Shown: in pieces, positions 43,533-53,157 of the stretch
Layout: every line of letters begins with the position of its first letter
Numbering within the stretch: position 1 is the first letter of the stretch
Source: an uncultured Lachnospiraceae bacterium
Lineage (GTDB): Bacteria > Bacillota > Clostridia > Lachnospirales > Lachnospiraceae
DNA: 57,104 nucleotides
Direction: 5' to 3'
NCBI GenBank assembly: GCA_910579805.1
Contig: CAJTWM010000022.1
Coordinates: forward strand, 1 to 57,104
Notes under the pieces: generated by a model
The model's database searches: none
Told to the model about the DNA's origin: nothing
Seen by the model: the letters and a program-made list of their open reading frames with translations, nothing else
Program-made: the position numbers and the translations under genes

Positions 43533-44588
43533 ATGAAGTCAATTGCCAGAATGTCGCTTACGCCGGGCATGGTCATAGGAGAGGATATCTATAGCTACAA
43601 AAACGATCTCCTTCTCTCTGAAGGTACCGTTATCACCGACAGCGATATCGCAAAACTTTCGCGCTATTCTATTATGTGCGTTACAATAAAAGAGGCTGTG
43701 GATCTTGCCACAACCCATTTTGAAAAAGTACGGGTTTCTCAGGAATTTCATGATTTCGAAAAAATTTATAATAAATATATGCCCGTATTTAAGAATATCA
43801 TGGTAGACTTTGTAGAAAAAGGAAAACCTTTTGGCACGCACAGTCTCATGGGAATCTATCATGCGATTTCCACTGCTGCCGCTTCGGAGGAAATGCTGTT
43901 GGATTTCCTCTACAATATGCTGCCAAGCGAGGACAACCTTACCCACGCCCATTGTCTGAATTCCGCTCTGATCGCGGGCGTATTCGGAAAATGGTCCGGA
44001 CTTTCACAAGAAGATCTTGAAATTCTGATCCAATGCGCTTTTCTCTATGACATTGGTAAGTTAAAACTGCCTTATAACCTGATCTGGAAACCGGACAAGC
44101 TGACCGATCTGGAATTTGAACAGATCAAAACCCACACCATGATCGGCTTCAACCTGTTAAAAGATCTGAATATGGATCAGCACATCTTAAACGCTGCCCT
44201 GATGCATCATGAAAGAAACGACGGCACCGGCTATCCATCCAAACTGGTAGGCAAGCAGATCGACCGCTTTGCAAAATATATCGCCATCATCGATTCTTAT
44301 GAAGCAATGACTTCCGCCAGAACCTACCGGCAGTCGCTGAATCCCTTTCTCGTGATCGAAAACTTTGAAAAAAAGGGATTTGCAAAATATGATCTGGAAT
44401 TTATCGTTCCGATCCTCGCAAAAGTGGCCCAGTCGCAGATCGGTTATACCGTACTCTTAAGCGACGGCCGGAAATGTCTTGTAGAAGAGATCAACACTGC
44501 CGCCCTTTCCAGACCGCGGCTTCGTTATGAAGACGAGATTGTAGACCTCAGTAAAAAAAGAGAACTTACTATTCAGGCGATCATTTAA
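43533..44588 (+). CDS. HD-GYP domain protein with altered HD motif
   Basis: 351 residues. A poorly conserved N-terminal part (1-130) precedes an HD-GYP domain, the fold of cyclic-di-GMP phosphodiesterases. The HHERNDGTGYP motif (225-235) and the C-terminal IDSYEAMTSARTYR segment are intact, but the metal-binding His-Asp pair is replaced: FLYDIGK at 170-176 has Tyr172 where His is normal, Asp173 retained. It may be a weaker enzyme, need fewer metals, or act as a sensor. GGGGG lies before the ATG. Single-gene unit with its own extended -10 promoter. Confidence 0.88.
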   Translation: MKSIARMSLTPGMVIGEDIYSYKNDLLLSEGTVITDSDIAKLSRYSIMCVTIKEAVDLATTHFEKVRVSQEFHDFEKIYNKYMPVFKNIMVDFVEKGKPFGTHSLMGIYHAISTAAASEEMLLDFLYNMLPSEDNLTHAHCLNSALIAGVFGKWSGLSQEDLEILIQCAFLYDIGKLKLPYNLIWKPDKLTDLEFEQIKTHTMIGFNLLKDLNMDQHILNAALMHHERNDGTGYPSKLVGKQIDRFAKYIAIIDSYEAMTSARTYRQSLNPFLVIENFEKKGFAKYDLEFIVPILAKVAQSQIGYTVLLSDGRKCLVEEINTAALSRPRLRYEDEIVDLSKKRELTIQAII

Positions 44589-44715
44589 CATCCGATCCGT
44601 CGCACAAATTTTTTCACCGGCCGCGCCGTAAGATGTCCATTCGTTATATTTTACATAAAAAGGACGATGCAGCATTTTCCCCATCGTCCTTTTCTCTTAC
44701 TTTCTTCCACATTTG

Positions 44716-45246
44716 TCAGAAATATTTTCTATTTCCCCACAAATTATTTTTTTTCATTTCCAAATACTCTGCATACGCCTTTTCCAATATCTGTTTTTCA
44801 TTTGCGAATTTTAACAAATGATATGCTTCATGATATTTGTAAAAGCCGGAGTCTACAAAATACTCTTCACGTTGTGGTTTACTGTAGTAGCTGTCCGCCA
44901 TCATAAGATACCAGTGTACTTCCTTTTCAACCGTATCATCCGGTACATTAAATGTGTATTCGCTTTTGCCCACATATTTAATAATTGACGCTTTCGCTCC
45001 CGATTCCTCCAGAACCTCCCTAAGGGCAGTCTCCTTATATTCTTCCCCTTTTTCTACAGTCCCTTTTGGCAATACCCATCCTTCGTACTTATTTTTATAA
45101 TTTTTGTATAAAAGAAGGATCTTACCGCGAAATATAACCACACCGCCACAGCTTGTTGCTTCTATCACTGCAATCCCTCCTGTACGGCGCCGATCAAACC
45201 AGCGCGGTGTGTCTGTAAGCGGATCAAAAATAACTCCGTTTACCAT
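44716..45246 (-). CDS. NUDIX hydrolase
   Basis: 176 residues from ATG 45246; a GTG at 45300, two bases after the PBP stop, is an alternative start coupled to that gene. The Nudix box is GTVEKGEEYKETALREVLEESGAKAS, with the REx2EExG core intact, and the upstream ATSCGGVVIFRGKILLLYKNYKNKYEGWVLPKG is typical of an Ap4A-hydrolase-like or 8-oxo-dGTPase-like group (read here as a description; the substrate is not clear). It follows the PBP gene on the same strand. Confidence 0.85.
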   Translation of the reverse strand: MVNGVIFDPLTDTPRWFDRRRTGGIAVIEATSCGGVVIFRGKILLLYKNYKNKYEGWVLPKGTVEKGEEYKETALREVLEESGAKASIIKYVGKSEYTFNVPDDTVEKEVHWYLMMADSYYSKPQREEYFVDSGFYKYHEAYHLLKFANEKQILEKAYAEYLEMKKNNLWGNRKYF

Positions 45247-45302
45247 AATAGAACAATACTGATATTTAGTATAGTCTATTTGGAATATGAAAGCAAGCAC
45301 TT

Positions 45303-46937
45303 TTAACTGTTTTCGCCGTTTTCCATGCCTTCAAAATAAGCGTCAAAGATCCTCTTTGCAATAGGTACTGCAAAGTCCCCTCCCGAGCCTGCGCCTTCTA
45401 CGATGATCGTCACGCATATCTGAGGTTCTTCCACCGGCGCAAAACCGGTAAACCATGCATGGCTGTCCCCTTTTACCGTATTATATTCCGCCGAACCCGT
45501 TTTTCCGGCTGCAGTATAGGAAAGCCCCGAAAGCTTTCTTCCGGTTCCCGTCTTCACCACCTCTTCCATCAGTTCCGTCAATATCCGGGCTTCTTCTTTT
45601 GTCATAAGGTTTCCGTAATCCGACTGGTTAAACTGCCTGACCAGACTGCCCTCGCTGTTTTCTACCCGGTCTACCGCATACGGCTTCATCAATTTTCCTC
45701 CGTTTGCAATGGCGCAGGTAATCATATTTAAATGCATGGGCGAGATCTGGGTCTTACCCTGTCCGATCGACACCTGCATCATATCCGCATCCGTCATATT
45801 TTCTTCTACAATGATCTTGCTCTTACTGTAAGTTGATTTCAAAGGCAGCTCGCTGTTAAAAAGAAGTTTGGAAAGCGTCCCGTCAAAAGACGTCTTATCT
45901 AAAGACAGTCCAATATTGGCAAAAGAAGAATTGCAGGATTTTGCAAAAGACGAGGCAAAGTTTACGCTCCCGTGGCTTGTCCCATGATAACAATTGATCT
46001 TATCCGCCCCCTTAGCAAAACTGCCCACACAATTGTAGCCGTAATTACGATAAGTATCGGGATTTTCTTTGATATACTCCAACGCCGTCACAATCTTAAA
46101 GGTGGATCCCGGAGGATACATCCCCTGCGTTACACGGTTGAGCAATACGCTGCTGTCCTCGTCTGCGATCAATTCCTCCCAAATACTGTCGATCATGTTC
46201 GGGTCAAAATCCGGCTTGGACACCATGGCAAGGATCCTTCCCGTAGACGGCTCCGTGACGACAATCGCTCCCTTATAGATCCCCAGCGCCTGATAGGCCA
46301 CCTGCTGCAGATCCACGTCGAAAGTGGTATAGATACTGTCTCCGGTATACTTTGTACCCGTCATATCATCGGATATCTTCATAGAAAGCGGCTCGTTGGA
46401 ATTGATCAGATAATAATTTCCAAGGGCCTCCACTCCCATTCTTCCGTTCGTAGAATATCCCACTGCATGAGCGAACACATTGGCAAAAGGGTATTCCCTG
46501 ATCTCCGTTCCGTCCTCCGCCGTCTTTGTCCGGGCAAGGATCTCCCCGTCTTTCGAGTAGATCGTCCCGCGCCGGTTCTTTGCAAGCAGCATTCCCTGTC
46601 TCGCATTATAACTGTTATTGATCAGTTCCTGCTTGTTCGTGACCGCAAAATGGCAGATATACCCCATCATGCCCAGAAAGAGAAATACAAACAGATAAGT
46701 GACGATCATGATCTCCCTGTTCTTTTCCGGTTCCTTTTTATTCCCGGACTCTTTTTTATGGGCAGAACCGTACTTCGCACCCTTTTTTAGGCTTGTTTCC
46801 GTGTCAGGATTCGTCTTCGTACTCTTCCCCGTAGTATGTTTTCCCGTAATATTCTTCCTCCTGCTCTTCTTTTGCGTATGCCCTGCCCCGCCCGTCTGAT
46901 TTCTTTCCCGAAGCACCTTTCCGTTTTCCTTTTCCAC
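45303..46937 (-). CDS. Class B penicillin-binding protein (transpeptidase)
   Basis: Crosslinks peptidoglycan outside the membrane. 544 residues. A long, basic, Lys/Thr/Ser-rich cytoplasmic tail (1-76), one membrane anchor (about 78-100), then a penicillin-binding domain with STFK at 278-281, SCN at 334-336 and KTG at 479-481. It is the partner of the SEDS protein encoded upstream. If the GTG at 46937 is used, the gene overlaps the SEDS gene by 134 bases; an internal ATG at 46709 with GGGAG close by would remove the tail. PbpA-type (PBPA/FtsI-like) naming is left open. Confidence 0.9.
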   Translation of the reverse strand: MEKENGKVLRERNQTGGAGHTQKKSRRKNITGKHTTGKSTKTNPDTETSLKKGAKYGSAHKKESGNKKEPEKNREIMIVTYLFVFLFLGMMGYICHFAVTNKQELINNSYNARQGMLLAKNRRGTIYSKDGEILARTKTAEDGTEIREYPFANVFAHAVGYSTNGRMGVEALGNYYLINSNEPLSMKISDDMTGTKYTGDSIYTTFDVDLQQVAYQALGIYKGAIVVTEPSTGRILAMVSKPDFDPNMIDSIWEELIADEDSSVLLNRVTQGMYPPGSTFKIVTALEYIKENPDTYRNYGYNCVGSFAKGADKINCYHGTSHGSVNFASSFAKSCNSSFANIGLSLDKTSFDGTLSKLLFNSELPLKSTYSKSKIIVEENMTDADMMQVSIGQGKTQISPMHLNMITCAIANGGKLMKPYAVDRVENSEGSLVRQFNQSDYGNLMTKEEARILTELMEEVVKTGTGRKLSGLSYTAAGKTGSAEYNTVKGDSHAWFTGFAPVEEPQICVTIIVEGAGSGGDFAVPIAKRIFDAYFEGMENGENS

Positions 46938-48246
46938 TCTTACTTACCTCTCGCTGTTTTATAATATAAAGCCCTTCAATAATAGAAAACATCATCAACG
47001 TCGTCAACACCGAGCTGCCTCCGTAACTGATAAAAGGCAGCGTCACTCCCGTCAACGGGATAAATTTCGTCCCGCCTCCGATCGTTAAGAAAATCTGAAA
47101 AATATAAGTTACTCCCAAGCCGAACGCTACCAACTGATAAAATTTATCGTACAATCTTACCGATATGTTCATGCACATAATAAAACAACTGATACATACT
47201 AATATAAGGCACATGGCAAAAATCAGCCCCAATTCCTCCGTCACGGCTGAAAAGATAAAATCCGCCTCCACAAAGGGAATGGACTGGGGCGTTCCTTTAA
47301 ACAGCCCCAACCCGAACCATCCGCCGCTCCCGATTGCAAATAAAGACTGCGCAATCTGAAATCCCTCGTCATTGATCACACTCCACGGATCCCGCCATGC
47401 CGTAACACGGATCCTGACATGGGAAAAAAGCTGATAGGCAACGACTGCCGCCGCCGCCCCTCCCGCCGTTCCAAGCAATAGATACAACCAGTTTTTCGTA
47501 GCCACAAATACCATCATTACATAAACGATAAAAAAAATAAGCGCACTTCCCAGATCTTTGGAAAGTACCAGTATGACCACATGGGCGCCCGCAACCAACG
47601 CGCTGATTCCCACTTCTAAGATACCCGACGATTTATAAAGCATGCTGGCCACAAAAAATACAAAAAGGATCTTCACAAACTCCGACGGCTGAAAAGATAC
47701 TCCCCATACCGAAAACGATAATTTCGCTCCTTTTGTGACAGAACCTAAAATAAGCACGGCCGATAATGCCGTAATCCCTACGGCCGCATAGAGCCATTTC
47801 AAATCCTTTAAAAATACAAACTGTTCCATAAAAAAGGGGATCGCCAGCGCAATGATAAGCGATATCGTTACGATAATAAGCTGTTTTCTTGCCTTATCAT
47901 AAGACAGCCTCGTTAAAATAACAAAACCGATCCCTAAAAGCAGACCGATATTGTTGACGATCAGCCTGTTTATTTTAGGATATATCATATGAAAAAGAGA
48001 AATTGCCGCAAACAATATGATCTCCTGAAAAGCATAGAAAAAAAGATAGTCTATCTCTTCCGTCTCTGTACAGATCACTAAAAAGCAGGCAAAATGTATC
48101 AAAAACATGAGGAGATTTTGACGTATGTATATCCCGTTCCTTCTCTCCTCCGTATTGTATCGAAACACGGCAAAGCACTCATAAGTATACAGCGCCATAA
48201 AAACGGCTATAAAATACTTGGCAAATTCCGTAATATATTGTTCCAT
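46804..48246 (-). CDS. SEDS glycosyltransferase (FtsW/RodA family)
   Basis: Membrane peptidoglycan polymerase of 480 residues with about ten hydrophobic segments. Family landmarks: GVSFQPSEFVKI, the loop AWRDPWSVINDEGFQIAQSLFAIGSGGWFG, FVEADFIFSAVTEELG and the end LPFISYGGSS. The C-terminal 60 residues are a charged tail (KGKRKGASGKK then many Glu and Tyr) encoded in the overlap with the PBP gene. Whether it serves division (FtsW) or elongation (RodA) cannot be settled. GGGAG precedes the ATG. Confidence 0.92.
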   Translation of the reverse strand: MEQYITEFAKYFIAVFMALYTYECFAVFRYNTEERRNGIYIRQNLLMFLIHFACFLVICTETEEIDYLFFYAFQEIILFAAISLFHMIYPKINRLIVNNIGLLLGIGFVILTRLSYDKARKQLIIVTISLIIALAIPFFMEQFVFLKDLKWLYAAVGITALSAVLILGSVTKGAKLSFSVWGVSFQPSEFVKILFVFFVASMLYKSSGILEVGISALVAGAHVVILVLSKDLGSALIFFIVYVMMVFVATKNWLYLLLGTAGGAAAAVVAYQLFSHVRIRVTAWRDPWSVINDEGFQIAQSLFAIGSGGWFGLGLFKGTPQSIPFVEADFIFSAVTEELGLIFAMCLILVCISCFIMCMNISVRLYDKFYQLVAFGLGVTYIFQIFLTIGGGTKFIPLTGVTLPFISYGGSSVLTTLMMFSIIEGLYIIKQREVSKSGKGKRKGASGKKSDGRGRAYAKEEQEEEYYGKTYYGEEYEDES

Positions 48247-48330
48247 AAGTTTCTCCCACCCGGTCTTTATTCCAATTTTCCTCTCTGACTATATTTCTTC
48301 CGGTTTTTTCACTGCCCGAAAGACTGTGTC

Positions 48331-50736
48331 TTAATCCGCGCCCCGCTTACTGTGACCGGTAGTATATTCTTCATAGGGCGGCTCGCCTCCGTCCTGCTTA
48401 TAGCAGCGGCAAAAAAACGTTATGATCCTTTCCGTTTCTTTTTCGTCCTCTATCGTAAAATCCAAACGGTATTTCCCTTTTCTTTTCTCTGCCAGTTTGT
48501 GCAAAGAAAGAGGAAGGCTGTTATAAATCGTATTGTAACACTGCCTGCAGTTTACAGCTACCGGAAATTCTTTTCCGTACCGGTCTGTCAATATCAATGG
48601 TTTTGATTCTCCCTTTTTTCCCGCAATACAGCCTCCGTCCGTCTTGCGGACACAATTTGCCGTCACCATCATAGGCAGTCTTCCATACACGACCTGCATG
48701 GCCTCTTCTCCCTCTATGTTTTTCTGCTCTCCTGCGTTTAGCTCAAAGGGCAGCGTATATAGCGACGCTTTCTTTTTATAAAATTCCGCCGCTTCTTTAT
48801 TCCATACATACAGTCCTGCATCCGTAACGACCGTACCATGATAATGATCTTTCTCTAAAAGCGCAAGTTCTTCCATATTCCGGACTAACACTCCGGAAAA
48901 AAGCTTTTCTTTCATCAGACTGGTATGGAGCCATAAGTCTTTATTTCTCATCACATATGGATAGGCGGCGAATACATTTCCGTTGACATATCCGCAAATC
49001 TTTTCTAAAATGCTTCTTTCCTCCTTTTCAACGATCAGATCCTGCCCTTCCCTGCTGCTGCGAAACAGATCCGTTGACACAAATACAGCCTGTATGCCGT
49101 TTTTTCTCCTTGTATCCCTTACTTCATTCCGTTCCGGATCCTGCCCTATATTCTGCTTTGTTTCCTGCTCTGTCTTCCGCTCCGGATTCCGCCCATCCCC
49201 CTGTTCTCCTGCCCTTTCCCATTCTTCAAGCAGCCGTAGGACTGCGTTCAACTGTGCTTTTGTCTGAACCGCAATATAAATGCCGTCTTCCAACCGTCTC
49301 CGCTTTGTTTCCTGCCCTCCGGCTTTAGGGACGGTTTCTTTCCCTGCGTCCTGCGCCTGAACCGATTTTTCTTTTAACGCATGTCTTTCCTTATACGCAA
49401 ACCCGTTTCTGCTTATTATTTCTTTCTCCAAACTTTCCAATGCCCGCCGTCTGAGTTCGTTCAGTTCTTTTAAAGGCAGGAAAACGTCTCCTGTCATCTC
49501 TATGGAAAGTTCTTTCATAACGAACGGCGTCTGCCCGCATTTTTCAAGCTGTTTTTTGATATCCTCTTTTGCCATCGGCCTGTTGACGGCGCTTTGTACC
49601 TCCGCTCCTCTTACGCTGGCCTGCGCGCCTTCTGCCGATACGGCAAACGCCGCCGGTTTTCCCGGACACAAATATGCCTTGCCGCTCACGGCGATACGCG
49701 GCTGTATTTCTATATACTCCTTCCGGATCTCTCTGATAAGCTTTTCATCGCCCTCATTATACCCGGGTTTTCCCTGCGTGATCATAGAAACGCCGTTGTG
49801 TCTGGTATAATATCCGTTCTGAAGTTCACTTCTGATATAAAGGGAGCTTAATTTTTTCCTATCTTCTTTCGTAACCTCCGTCTCCGTCCCGGACTGGGCG
49901 TCGTCAAAATTTTTCAACGTTTTCCGCTCATAATACGCGTCTATATATTTACGGTATACCGCCGTCACACCTGCTGCATATTCCGGTTTTTTCATTCTTC
50001 CTTCTATTTTAAAAGAATCGATCCCGGCTTCTATCAGCTCGGGGATCAGATCGACCGTACACATGTCCTTCAGGCTCAGATAGTACGCGGCTTCTTTTTT
50101 ATCCCCTTTGATCCGGTAAGGAAGCCTGCAGGGCTGGGCGCATTTTCCCCGGTTTCCGCTCCTGCCGCCCAAAATGCTGCTGAAAAGACATTGGCCCGAG
50201 TAGCAGTAACACATTGCGCCATGGATAAACGTTTCTATTTCTATATCAGCCTCTTCTTTGATCTGCCTGACTTCTGCTAAAGAAAGTTCCCTTGCAGGCA
50301 CAATTCTTTCTGCACCAAGCTCCTTTAGCATACGCGCGCCTTCTGTTCCCGTAATCGTCATCTGAGTACTCACATGAAGAGCAAGGCCGGGAAAATGTTT
50401 TTTTACATAAAAAAACACCCCCATATCCTGAATGATGGCTCCGTCCAGTCCCGCTTCGTAAAACGGAAAAAGATAGTCAGACAACTGCGGCATTTCTTTT
50501 TCCTTTACCAGCGTATTTAAGGTCAAATATACTTTTTTTCCATAAAGATGCGCATAATGTATTGCATCGCACAATTGTTCTGTTGTAAAGTTATCCGCAT
50601 ATGCCCGGGCTCCGAATTTTTCTCCGCCCAGATATACCGCATCCGCACCTGCATGGACCGCCCCGAGAAAACTTTCATAATTTCCTGCCGGCGCCAGCAG
50701 CTCCACTCTTTTACACTCTTTCCTAAAATTTTCCAT
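48331..50736 (-). CDS. Peptidase U32 family protein
   Basis: 801 residues. The N-terminal half is a U32 domain: ELLAPAGNYESFLGAVHAGADAVYLGG at the start and the signature ETFIHGAMCYCYSGQC with HGA and the Cys set at about residues 165-190. The C-terminal half holds a DUF3656-like region. Between them (roughly 455-560) lies a hydrophilic, poorly structured insert rich in Glu, Lys, Gln and Arg. U32 relatives include RlhA (23S rRNA hydroxylation) and collagenase-like proteases; the role here is not clear. ATG 50736 fits better than 50748. Confidence 0.88.
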   Translation of the reverse strand: MENFRKECKRVELLAPAGNYESFLGAVHAGADAVYLGGEKFGARAYADNFTTEQLCDAIHYAHLYGKKVYLTLNTLVKEKEMPQLSDYLFPFYEAGLDGAIIQDMGVFFYVKKHFPGLALHVSTQMTITGTEGARMLKELGAERIVPARELSLAEVRQIKEEADIEIETFIHGAMCYCYSGQCLFSSILGGRSGNRGKCAQPCRLPYRIKGDKKEAAYYLSLKDMCTVDLIPELIEAGIDSFKIEGRMKKPEYAAGVTAVYRKYIDAYYERKTLKNFDDAQSGTETEVTKEDRKKLSSLYIRSELQNGYYTRHNGVSMITQGKPGYNEGDEKLIREIRKEYIEIQPRIAVSGKAYLCPGKPAAFAVSAEGAQASVRGAEVQSAVNRPMAKEDIKKQLEKCGQTPFVMKELSIEMTGDVFLPLKELNELRRRALESLEKEIISRNGFAYKERHALKEKSVQAQDAGKETVPKAGGQETKRRRLEDGIYIAVQTKAQLNAVLRLLEEWERAGEQGDGRNPERKTEQETKQNIGQDPERNEVRDTRRKNGIQAVFVSTDLFRSSREGQDLIVEKEERSILEKICGYVNGNVFAAYPYVMRNKDLWLHTSLMKEKLFSGVLVRNMEELALLEKDHYHGTVVTDAGLYVWNKEAAEFYKKKASLYTLPFELNAGEQKNIEGEEAMQVVYGRLPMMVTANCVRKTDGGCIAGKKGESKPLILTDRYGKEFPVAVNCRQCYNTIYNSLPLSLHKLAEKRKGKYRLDFTIEDEKETERIITFFCRCYKQDGGEPPYEEYTTGHSKRGAD

Positions 50737-50754
50737 CCTTGCACCCATTCGCCA

Positions 50755-50790
50755 GAGCGTGTTTGAAAAATTGCTTTTTCAAACACACTC
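50755..50790 (-). terminator. Hairpin between zapA and the U32 gene
   Basis: GAGCGTGTTTGAAAAA pairs with TTTTTCAAACACACTC around TTGC. The same half-site GAGCGTGTTTGAAAAA occurs at 9086-9101, just after the PHP phosphatase gene, so the stem may belong to another dispersed repeat. Confidence 0.6.
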
Positions 50791-50849
50791 TAAAGCAGCC
50801 TTCAAAATACTGCGGAAAACGGCTGCCCCGAAAGACAGCCGCCTGTTAT

Positions 50850-51263
50850 TTACTTATTTCTTTTCGAATCCTTTAATTCCGTTTCCATCCTTATGATCTT
50901 TTTGGCATCCTCGTTCATTTCCCGCTGCATATCTTTGACGGTATTTTCCGTATTCTCCAGTTTGATCTGCGTAGAGATCAGTTCATGCTTCAGGTCATAC
51001 AGTTCTTTCTCCTTAGCCTGTATCTCCTCCTCCAGCATACTGATCTGCTTCTTTGCCTTGAAATAATCGTCTGCAATGTTGAGCTGCATCAATACATTCT
51101 GCATATCGATAGGCTGTCTTTTATAGCTTTCGATCTTACTGTATTCCATAATCTTATTATTAATGTAAGAAGCCACCTTCTGCAAATATTCTTCACTCTC
51201 ATATCCGCTTAATGTAAATACTTTTCCTCCAATGATCACTTCCGTATCTGTTTTTGCAGCCAT
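50850..51263 (-). CDS. zapA: Cell division protein ZapA
   Basis: 137 residues from ATG 51263. The N-terminal ZapA domain is visible: TEVIIGGKVFTLSGYESEEYLQKVASYINNKI, then a long coiled coil (about 60-137). ZapA binds and bundles FtsZ at the Z-ring. The coiled coil is longer than the typical 85-100 residue protein, as in other Clostridia. A longer frame from 51320 lacks a ribosome site. It precedes the U32 gene, as often in Bacillota. Confidence 0.9.
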   Translation of the reverse strand: MAAKTDTEVIIGGKVFTLSGYESEEYLQKVASYINNKIMEYSKIESYKRQPIDMQNVLMQLNIADDYFKAKKQISMLEEEIQAKEKELYDLKHELISTQIKLENTENTVKDMQREMNEDAKKIIRMETELKDSKRNK

Positions 51264-51372
51264 AATCCTATCCCAAGCCTTTCTTGATCCTGCAACGGAC
51301 GCATATACAATATATGCCATTCTATCCTTGCCTGTACTACAAAATCTATTATATATAGGTTAGATAGGAATT

Positions 51373-53157
51373 TCAAGTACAAAAAAATACTTCTTTCTGT
51401 ATTTCCCACATTTCCTGATATTTCCGGCAGGTCGAAAGCAGCTCTTCATGTTTCCCAAATCCGACAATCCTGCCTTGATCCATCACGATAATCTGGTCCG
51501 CCAGTCTGGTAGACGCAAGGCGGTGGGTAACGATCAGCGCGGTCTTTCCCTTGCACATCTTTATAAACTGCTCATAGATCCTCTTTTCTTCCATCACATC
51601 GATCGCTGCGGTAGGTTCGTCTAACAGGATCATCTCATGCTTTCTGAAAAGTCCCCGGCGGATCGCAATACGGTTCCACTGTCCGCCCGAAAGATCCGCG
51701 CCGCCGTATTCCGGCGCCAACACCGTCTCAAAATCCTGCGGAAAAATTTCCTCCTTTACCGTCAGTCCCAAACGGGCCAGTTCCTTCCGCTCCGTCTCTT
51801 TTTCAATCTTTTCCCTAAAATCGCTGATCCTGATATTGTCCAAAAGGGAGATTTTATACTTTCCGAAATTCTGGAACACCCCCGTCATGCCTTGATAAAA
51901 AGAAAATCTCTCATATTCCACCGTACTCTTTCCGTTGTGGACCACTTCCCCTTCCATCGGCAGGAAAATTCCCGCTAAGAGCCTTACTAAAGTAGTCTTA
52001 CCTGAGCCGTTTTCTCCCACGACGGCAACCGTCTCGCCCTCTTTTATCGTAAGATCCACCCCGTCCACAGCCTTCCGGCCGCTGCCGGGATACCTAAAAC
52101 TTACGTTTTTTGCCGCGACCGTTCCGTGTTTTGTCAGCCGGATTCCTGATGCCGGCTTCTCCGGCATTCTGCAAAAGTCAAGATAACCTTCTATCCTTCC
52201 CCGCAGCGCAGCGCCGTACTCTAAACAGTCGCTCACGAACCCTTCCGTCATTTCAAAAATACTGTCCACCGAACAGAAAATACCGGCAAACAGACCTACC
52301 GTAATCACTCCTTTTGTCAGATCGTAAAACATTAACAAGACAATCCCTACAAAGCTAAAAAATGTCATGACCGCTAAGATCAGATCCGTCGCCGCTCCTT
52401 TTTTCCATTGCTTTTTCCTGTATCCGTTCCATTCCGAAAGGGCATCTTTTACTTTCTTTGTCAGGAAAGGACAAATCGAAAGACTTCTGCTCTCTTTTCC
52501 CATATCCCGCCCGTTTATGCAGCCGGAATAATACTTGATCTTTCTTTGACAGCCCGCCGTCTCTTCTTCCAGCTCTACATAAAATTTGGATTTTACAGCC
52601 TGACTTAATAAAGTCACGGCAAAGATCACTAAAATAATCAGTCCCAGCTTCTTCTCCTGCCTGTATAAATACAAAAATAACGTTCCGAAATAGGGAAGAT
52701 ACAAAAAGAATCCGGTCAGAAACTCATTCACAAAGTTCCGTCCGACTCCGGCTCCGCGATAGGAACGCTGTATGCTGTTCAAAGTTTCCTCCGATTCAAA
52801 CATGATCGGTTCTAGCCGCCCGACCTTGCCGTTAATATTTTTCCCCAGACCTTTTTCGGTCTGCATGGCATGTTCCTCTCCCATAATATTATACAGTCCC
52901 GTCATCAGTTCTCCTGCCGCTTTGATTCCGAACCAGATGAAAAGCATAAAAATAACATCTTTTATTTTTCCATCCCTGACCGCTTCGAACAACGTATCAT
53001 AAATTTTCTGCAGCCATATGATCCCTTGGGAAGATAAGATACCTGCCGCTGCCGCGACGACATAATTGAGGCCAAACAAAACGGGATGAATTGCCAAAAC
53101 TTGCCTGAACATACGAAAAAACAATGAAAACAATCCCGTTCTTTTCTTACTTTCCAT
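51373..53157 (-). CDS. ABC exporter half-transporter, second subunit
   Basis: 594 residues from ATG 53157. A six-helix membrane domain (about 1-310) is fused to an ATPase domain with Walker A GENGSGKTT, signature DLSGGQWNRIAIRRG, Walker B MILLDEPTAAID and switch His in IVTHRLA. The start overlaps the end of the first subunit gene by 11 bases, which supports a heterodimeric exporter. No C39 peptidase domain is present, so it would not process a leader itself. It could export a peptide, lipid or drug. It is next to the peptide locus but its base composition is core-like. Confidence 0.9.
   Translation of the reverse strand: MESKKRTGLFSLFFRMFRQVLAIHPVLFGLNYVVAAAAGILSSQGIIWLQKIYDTLFEAVRDGKIKDVIFMLFIWFGIKAAGELMTGLYNIMGEEHAMQTEKGLGKNINGKVGRLEPIMFESEETLNSIQRSYRGAGVGRNFVNEFLTGFFLYLPYFGTLFLYLYRQEKKLGLIILVIFAVTLLSQAVKSKFYVELEEETAGCQRKIKYYSGCINGRDMGKESRSLSICPFLTKKVKDALSEWNGYRKKQWKKGAATDLILAVMTFFSFVGIVLLMFYDLTKGVITVGLFAGIFCSVDSIFEMTEGFVSDCLEYGAALRGRIEGYLDFCRMPEKPASGIRLTKHGTVAAKNVSFRYPGSGRKAVDGVDLTIKEGETVAVVGENGSGKTTLVRLLAGIFLPMEGEVVHNGKSTVEYERFSFYQGMTGVFQNFGKYKISLLDNIRISDFREKIEKETERKELARLGLTVKEEIFPQDFETVLAPEYGGADLSGGQWNRIAIRRGLFRKHEMILLDEPTAAIDVMEEKRIYEQFIKMCKGKTALIVTHRLASTRLADQIIVMDQGRIVGFGKHEELLSTCRKYQEMWEIQKEVFFCT

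Noticed and set aside
45972..46790. 272-codon plus-strand frame opposite the PBP gene
   Set aside because: Antisense shadow of a gene with intact catalytic motifs; product is unlike any family and no ribosome site precedes it.
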